26,283 bases of DNA, from positions 1 through 26,283 of the forward strand of contig JAITQR010000102.1 in assembly GCA_031288815.1 (NCBI GenBank), written 5' to 3'. The stretch is from Treponema sp. (GTDB taxonomy: Bacteria > Spirochaetota > Spirochaetia > Treponematales > Breznakiellaceae). Numbering within the stretch: the first letter of the stretch is position 1; every line of letters starts with the position of its first letter. The notes beneath the pieces were generated by a model. It had not been told where the DNA came from and ran no database searches. It worked only from the letters and a program-made list of their open reading frames with translations. Position numbers and translations under genes: made by a program. Below, piece after piece: positions 22,612 to 26,283 of this stretch.

Positions 22612-24171
22612 ATGGCGGGAATAACAAGCCAAACTCTCATCGGGATAGGGGCCTACCTCTTGGCAATGATCGTTATCGGGTTGTGGTGTGCCAGGAAAAG
22701 CAACACGAATCCGGAGGAGTATTTTCTGGCAAGCCGGCGTTTCGGGCCCTGGCTGGCGGCCCTTTCCGCCGAAGCGTCGGATATGTCCGGCTGGCTGCTC
22801 ATGGGGCTTCCCGGGGTAGCGTATTTTACCGGATACGGCGAGGCCTTTTGGACCGCTTTGGGGCTTTTCATCGGCACCTGGGTAAACTGGGCCATTGTGG
22901 CCAAGCGGCTGCGGGTCTACTCCCAGATTACCGATAACGCCATTACCCTGCCTGAATTTTTCAGCAAACGTTTCCATGATGAAAAGCGGATACTTCTCGC
23001 CATCGCGGCGCTTATCAGCCTGGTGTTTTTCTCTATCTATGTGGGCGCCCAGTTCATCACTTTTGGCAAGCTCTTCAGCTATGTGTTTAACGCCAATATG
23101 GTGGCCATGGTGATCTTGGGCGCGGCCCTGGTGTTGACCTATACCCTCCTGGGGGGATTTATGGCGGTGGGCATGACCGATCTGGTCCAGGGCCTCCTTA
23201 TGGTGGCCGCCCTGCTGCTGGTGCTGGTTTTCGGCTTCTTCAACGCCGGCGGCATGACGGGAATTGCCCGGAATCTGGAAAATTTTCCCCGGTTTACCGA
23301 TTTTTTTGGCATTGCCACCCCGGCCATGGAGAACGGCGTACAGCAAGTGGTGAACGGCGTTCCCCAGTTCGGGCCTGGCGGGGACTACGGTTTTCTCAGC
23401 ATCGTTTCCACCATGGCCTGGGGGCTTGGCTACTTCGGCATGCCCCAGGTGTTAATCCGCTTTATGGCGATTAAAAAGACCTCGATGATCCGGCCTTCCC
23501 GGAATATCGCGGTAATCTGGTGTTTCCTGGCCCAGAGCGCGGCGGTGCTTATCGGCATCATCGGACGGGCCCACCTTCCGGGCCTCCTGACCACCGCTTC
23601 CGACGCGGAGAACATCTTTATCCACCTGGGAACCCGCTTCTTCCCGCCCCTCCTTGCCGGAGTGGTGATCTCGGGGATCCTGGCGGCCTCCATGAGTTCC
23701 TCGGACTCCTACATGCTCATCGTGGCCTCTTCCCTGGCAAATGATATCTTCAAGGATCTGTTCAAGAAGGACGCCAGCGAAGCCATGGTCATGTGGATCG
23801 CCCGGCTTACCATGCTGGCGGTGACCGTATTCGGTATCTGTATCGCCCTTTCGGGAAACCAGTCTATCTTCCGGGTGGTGTCCTACGCCTGGGCGGGACT
23901 GGGCGCGGCTTTCGGCCCCCTGATCCTCTTCAGCCTGTTCTGGAAACGGACCACTTTCCCCGCGGCGGTGGCCGGCATGCTTTCCGGCGGTATCATGGTG
24001 GTACTCTGGAAGAACCTTATCAGCAAACTCGGCGGGGTATTCGCCATCTACGAACTGCTCCCGGCCTTTATCATCTCCGCCCTGGTCATCTTCCTGGTGA
24101 GCCTTGTGACGGAAAAGCCCGCGGCGGAGATAGAGGCGGAATTCGAAAAGGCAAAGACGGCGGAATTTTAG
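22612..24171 (+). CDS. putP: Sodium/proline symporter, SSS family
   Basis: This inner-membrane carrier imports proline with Na+. Its 519 residues and about 13 hydrophobic helices fit the family. Helix II holds EASDMSGWLLMGLPG, the segment that in PutP carries the Na+- and proline-binding residues around Asp55 and Ser57. Helix VIII-IX shows GILAASMSSSDSYMLIVASSLANDIF, matching the PutP stretch with the second set of Na+-binding serines/threonines. Other family blocks are NPEEYFLASRRFGPWLAALSA-like near residue 30 and GGDYGFLSIVSTMAWGLGYFGMPQVLIRFMA near 260. Proline specificity is inferred from similarity to PutP. No proline catabolic gene is adjacent. AAGGAGG with 6-nt spacing confirms the ATG. 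Confidence 0.93.
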   Translation: MAGITSQTLIGIGAYLLAMIVIGLWCARKSNTNPEEYFLASRRFGPWLAALSAEASDMSGWLLMGLPGVAYFTGYGEAFWTALGLFIGTWVNWAIVAKRLRVYSQITDNAITLPEFFSKRFHDEKRILLAIAALISLVFFSIYVGAQFITFGKLFSYVFNANMVAMVILGAALVLTYTLLGGFMAVGMTDLVQGLLMVAALLLVLVFGFFNAGGMTGIARNLENFPRFTDFFGIATPAMENGVQQVVNGVPQFGPGGDYGFLSIVSTMAWGLGYFGMPQVLIRFMAIKKTSMIRPSRNIAVIWCFLAQSAAVLIGIIGRAHLPGLLTTASDAENIFIHLGTRFFPPLLAGVVISGILAASMSSSDSYMLIVASSLANDIFKDLFKKDASEAMVMWIARLTMLAVTVFGICIALSGNQSIFRVVSYAWAGLGAAFGPLILFSLFWKRTTFPAAVAGMLSGGIMVVLWKNLISKLGGVFAIYELLPAFIISALVIFLVSLVTEKPAAEIEAEFEKAKTAEF

Positions 24172-24208
24172 CAGGCCGGTAGAGTGTAGCGTCTAAAAAC
24201 CGACAGAT

Positions 24209-24255
24209 CCGGGAGCCGGTTTCAAAATCCGGTTGGTTTTAGAACCGGTTCCCGG
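24209..24255 (+). repeat. Imperfect 13-bp inverted repeat after putP
   Basis: CCGGGAGCCGGTT (24209-24221) pairs with AACCGGTTCCCGG (24243-24255) with one G-U pair. It overlaps the start of the next hairpin by two bases, so the two structures would exclude or stack on each other. Confidence 0.6.
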
Positions 24256-24296
24256 AAAAAGCGGTTACGCTTACATTAAGCCGGTCCGCTTTTTCC
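24254..24296 (+). terminator. Terminator hairpin after putP
   Basis: GGAAAAAGCGG (24254-24264) pairs perfectly with CCGCTTTTTCC (24286-24296), so the T-run is the 3' arm. It lies in the gap between convergent putP and the dehydrogenase gene and could serve both strands. Confidence 0.65.
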
Positions 24297-24342
24297 CTTA
24301 ATCCCGGGGCTCCCGGCCTTACCGGGGGGCGCGGCTCAGACC

Positions 24343-25509
24343 CTAATTGGCGTTGTAGCTCTTTCCCGATTGGAACACCACTCCGGTTCCCTTCTTCAGC
24401 TTGGACGTAGCCCGGCGTTTGTTCAGTTCCGCGAGGAACAGATCCTCGTCAAAGGGAATTTTAACGGTGGTATCCAGCCAGCTTGAAAGATGCATGGCGT
24501 TGGACAGGGTAAGACCGTTGATGCCTTCCTTCCCCTCGGCAATCAGGGGGCTCCCGTGAACGATCCTCCCCGCGAAAGCTTTCAATACTCCCACATGCTG
24601 CTCGTTACTCCCGTCGGTCTCGACTTTTTCCTCCGTACAGTCGGGTTTGTCGAAGCCGCCGGTAGCGGTCTTGCAGAATTCCCGCTCGTTCTGGCTGAGC
24701 TTGTAAAGGGTAAGGTTGGTGTTGTCCTCGTTTACCAGCTTGCCGCATTCCAGGGTTACCTCGAAACGGTTGGTTCCGGGGGCGTCGGCGGTGGATGTGA
24801 TGAAGGTTCCGGTGGCGCCGTTGGGATACTCCAGGTAGGCGGTAACATCGTCCTCCACTTCGATATCGTGCCATTTACCGTTGTGGCAGAAGGCCCGCAC
24901 CGAGCTTGGCATCCCGCAGATCCACTGGAAAAGATCCAGGTTGTGGGGGCACTGGTTGAGGAGTACCCCGCCGCCCTCGCCCTCCCAGGTGGCCCGCCAA
25001 TCCCCGGAATCGTAGTACACCTGGGGCCGGTACCAGTTGGTGATAATCCAGCTTGCCCGCTTTATTGCCCCCAGGCTTCCGCCCTGCACCAGTTCCCGCA
25101 TCTTGCGGAAATGGCTGTTGGTCCGCTGGTTGAACATCATGGCGAACACCAGTCCGCTTTCATCGGCGGCCCGGTTCATTTCCCGTACCTGTTTGGTATA
25201 GACCCCGGCGGGTTTTTCGCAGAGCACGTGGATTCCGGCCTGGAAAGCCTCGATAGCCAGCGGGGGGTGCTGGTAGTGGGGAACGGCGATCAGTATCGCG
25301 TTTACCTTGCCGCTGCCGATAAGCTCCGAACCTTCGCTAAAAATGGGGAAGCCCTTGGGGAGTATACCGGCCGCCCATTCCCTCCTCTCGGGAATACGAT
25401 CCGCCACGGCGGCAAGTTCCATATCGGGAATGATACCCGCGGAAATATTCTTTACATGGGTGGTGCCCATGTTGCCTAAACCGATAAGTCCTATCCTTAC
25501 CTTATCCAT
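24343..25509 (-). CDS. Gfo/Idh/MocA family NAD(P)-dependent oxidoreductase
   Basis: This predicted cytoplasmic dehydrogenase acts on a sugar, inositol or similar polyol; the exact substrate is unknown. The 388 residues begin with a Rossmann fold (GLIGLGNMG, residues 7-15), followed by the family's EKP at 98-100 with the conserved lysine (Lys99). The C-terminal domain has the substrate-site block GGGVLLNQCPHNLDLFQW (179-196) with His189. The ATG at 25509 follows AGGAGG with 9-nt spacing. The upstream MATE gene on the same strand is separated by a hairpin terminator, so co-transcription is unlikely. Confidence 0.92.
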   Translation of the reverse strand: MDKVRIGLIGLGNMGTTHVKNISAGIIPDMELAAVADRIPERREWAAGILPKGFPIFSEGSELIGSGKVNAILIAVPHYQHPPLAIEAFQAGIHVLCEKPAGVYTKQVREMNRAADESGLVFAMMFNQRTNSHFRKMRELVQGGSLGAIKRASWIITNWYRPQVYYDSGDWRATWEGEGGGVLLNQCPHNLDLFQWICGMPSSVRAFCHNGKWHDIEVEDDVTAYLEYPNGATGTFITSTADAPGTNRFEVTLECGKLVNEDNTNLTLYKLSQNEREFCKTATGGFDKPDCTEEKVETDGSNEQHVGVLKAFAGRIVHGSPLIAEGKEGINGLTLSNAMHLSSWLDTTVKIPFDEDLFLAELNKRRATSKLKKGTGVVFQSGKSYNAN

Positions 25510-25576
25510 AAAACCGTTCCTCCTGCCGCGGGCATAGTTACCGGTAACGGCAAAGCTACCGGTTTTGCAGACAAAC

Positions 25577-25611
25577 AGGCTGTCTCAAAACTTGGGGTTT
25601 TAAGACAGCCT
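25577..25611 (-). terminator. Hairpin terminator between MATE and dehydrogenase genes
   Basis: AGGCTGTCT (25577-25585) and AGACAGCCT (25603-25611) pair. After one mismatch, AAAAC and GTTTT extend the stem. It lies 43 nt after the stop of the minus-strand MATE gene. The minus-strand tail TGTTTGT is only moderately T-rich. Just beyond it, TTTGCAGACAAAC (25563-25575) echoes part of the dispersed element at 17164. Confidence 0.55.
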
Positions 25612-25653
25612 CAACAACTAATACTATATCCTATGGCAAGGGGCTGACAATGG

Positions 25654-26283
25654 TTAGATTACCCGCTGTTTTTGCCAGCCCCCGGTCTTCCAGCGGAGGG
25701 TAAAACAGGCGGCCCGGACCATCCATTCCGCCACCATGGAGATCCAGACGCAGACGACCCCCACGCCGAAACCTGCCAAGAGGTACGCGCCTCCCACCCG
25801 GACAATCCACATGGCAAGACCGGCGACGATCATGGTGAACTTCCCGTCACCGGCGGCCCGCAGGGCGAAGGGAAGGCAGTAGGCGGGGATCCAGATGATC
25901 ATGGCGGCGGCGCAGAAAATGAAACCGCAGACATAGGCTATCCTGATGGTCTCCGGGCCGAGGGCGAAAAGGCGGAAGAAAACCGGCATGGCAAGGATGA
26001 TGAGGGCGTTGAAAATTCCCATGGCGCAGTAGTTCATGATGATGAGTTTTTTCGTGTAACGCCGGGCCTGGGCAATTTCCCCGGCCCCCATGCACTGGCC
26101 CACCACGGTGAGGAGGGCCATGGCGATGGCCAGACCCGGCAGGTTCCCCAGGGTCATGATGATAGTGGCCACCGCGTTCCCCGCGATAGCCACGGTGCCG
26201 AAGGTGGATACCAGCCGGGCCAGGAAGAGTTTCCCCACCTGGAACATGGCCCCCTCCACGCCGTTGGGAATTCCCACCCTGCA
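25654..26283 (-). CDS. MATE family efflux transporter, C-terminal half (cut by window edge)
   Basis: The last 209 residues of a second MATE-type antiporter are present; the frame is open at the window end, so the start lies outside. The first visible residues, [17 protein letters not shown], match the conserved linker into the second six-helix half. They are followed by [45 protein letters not shown], typical of the family (helix 7-8 and the Gly-Gln motif), and by four more hydrophobic helices. It is not a fragment of the gene at 6359, as the sequences differ clearly. The substrate is unknown. The GTG at 26277 is inside the gene and is not a start. Confidence 0.92.
   Translation of the reverse strand, partial: CRVGIPNGVEGAMFQVGKLFLARLVSTFGTVAIAGNAVATIIMTLGNLPGLAIAMALLTVVGQCMGAGEIAQARRYTKKLIIMNYCAMGIFNALIILAMPVFFRLFALGPETIRIAYVCGFIFCAAAMIIWIPAYCLPFALRAAGDGKFTMIVAGLAMWIVRVGGAYLLAGFGVGVVCVWISMVAEWMVRAACFTLRWKTGGWQKQRVI

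Noticed and set aside
24172..24342. Possible tRNA-like arms (CCGG-TTTCAAA-ATCCGG)
   Set aside because: The stem and loop do not make a proper T-arm, and no acceptor, D or anticodon arms can be placed around it.
24490..25479. 329-codon plus-strand frame
   Set aside because: It is antisense to the Gfo/Idh/MocA dehydrogenase, whose Rossmann and EKP motifs are intact.

Overview
The window looks like chromosomal DNA of a GC-rich spirochaete, most likely a treponeme. Evidence for this is the run of lipoproteins with relaxed lipoboxes, a signal-peptide protein with a beta-barrel-like C-terminus, two conserved-looking proteins of no recognisable family, and a methyl-accepting chemotaxis protein, all in a compact chromosome. 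The genus-level assignment is inference. I saw no rRNA, tRNA, CRISPR array, phage gene or transposase. I annotate 19 protein genes, two of them cut by the window edges.

Layout. Bases 1-2311 (minus strand) hold the 5' part of glnS, an unknown 202-aa protein and a zinc-ribbon Nudix hydrolase. Bases 2550-4708 (plus) hold a hotdog thioesterase and a secreted beta-barrel-like protein. An MFS transporter on the minus strand (4945-6204) is bracketed by two copies of a 29-bp direct repeat. It diverges from a MATE transporter (6359-7753). An MCP with a 350-nt AT-rich leader follows, convergent with a bacteriohemerythrin. Next comes a cell-envelope cluster: a membrane protein with an Hsp70 substrate-binding-like domain and a LysM domain (11073-12059), an overlapping lytic transglycosylase lipoprotein (12059-14275), and the DNA translocase FtsK (14471-17164). 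A minus-strand operon (20489-17356) encodes a 461-aa unknown protein and an oligopeptide-type substrate-binding lipoprotein. Two lipoprotein genes, a PutP-type sodium symporter, a Gfo/Idh/MocA dehydrogenase and the C-terminal half of a second MATE protein complete the window.

Two things stand out. First, the LysM protein has an N-terminal region that aligns by eye along most of the DnaK peptide-binding beta-sandwich, without the ATPase domain. A single membrane helix then separates it from a Pro/Ala linker and a peptidoglycan-binding LysM domain. Its topology suggests a link between cytoplasmic polypeptides and the cell wall, beside a wall hydrolase and a division translocase.

Second, eight genes lack a convincing Shine-Dalgarno sequence and have promoter-like hexamers placed so that transcription would begin at or within a few bases of the start codon. 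The other genes have clear AGGAG-type sites. This suggests that leaderless and leadered mRNAs are used side by side. Other points are a probable AUC start codon on the MFS gene, a dispersed element with terminal inverted repeats (10807-10910, related copy at 17164-17303), and a large palindromic element just before ftsK.
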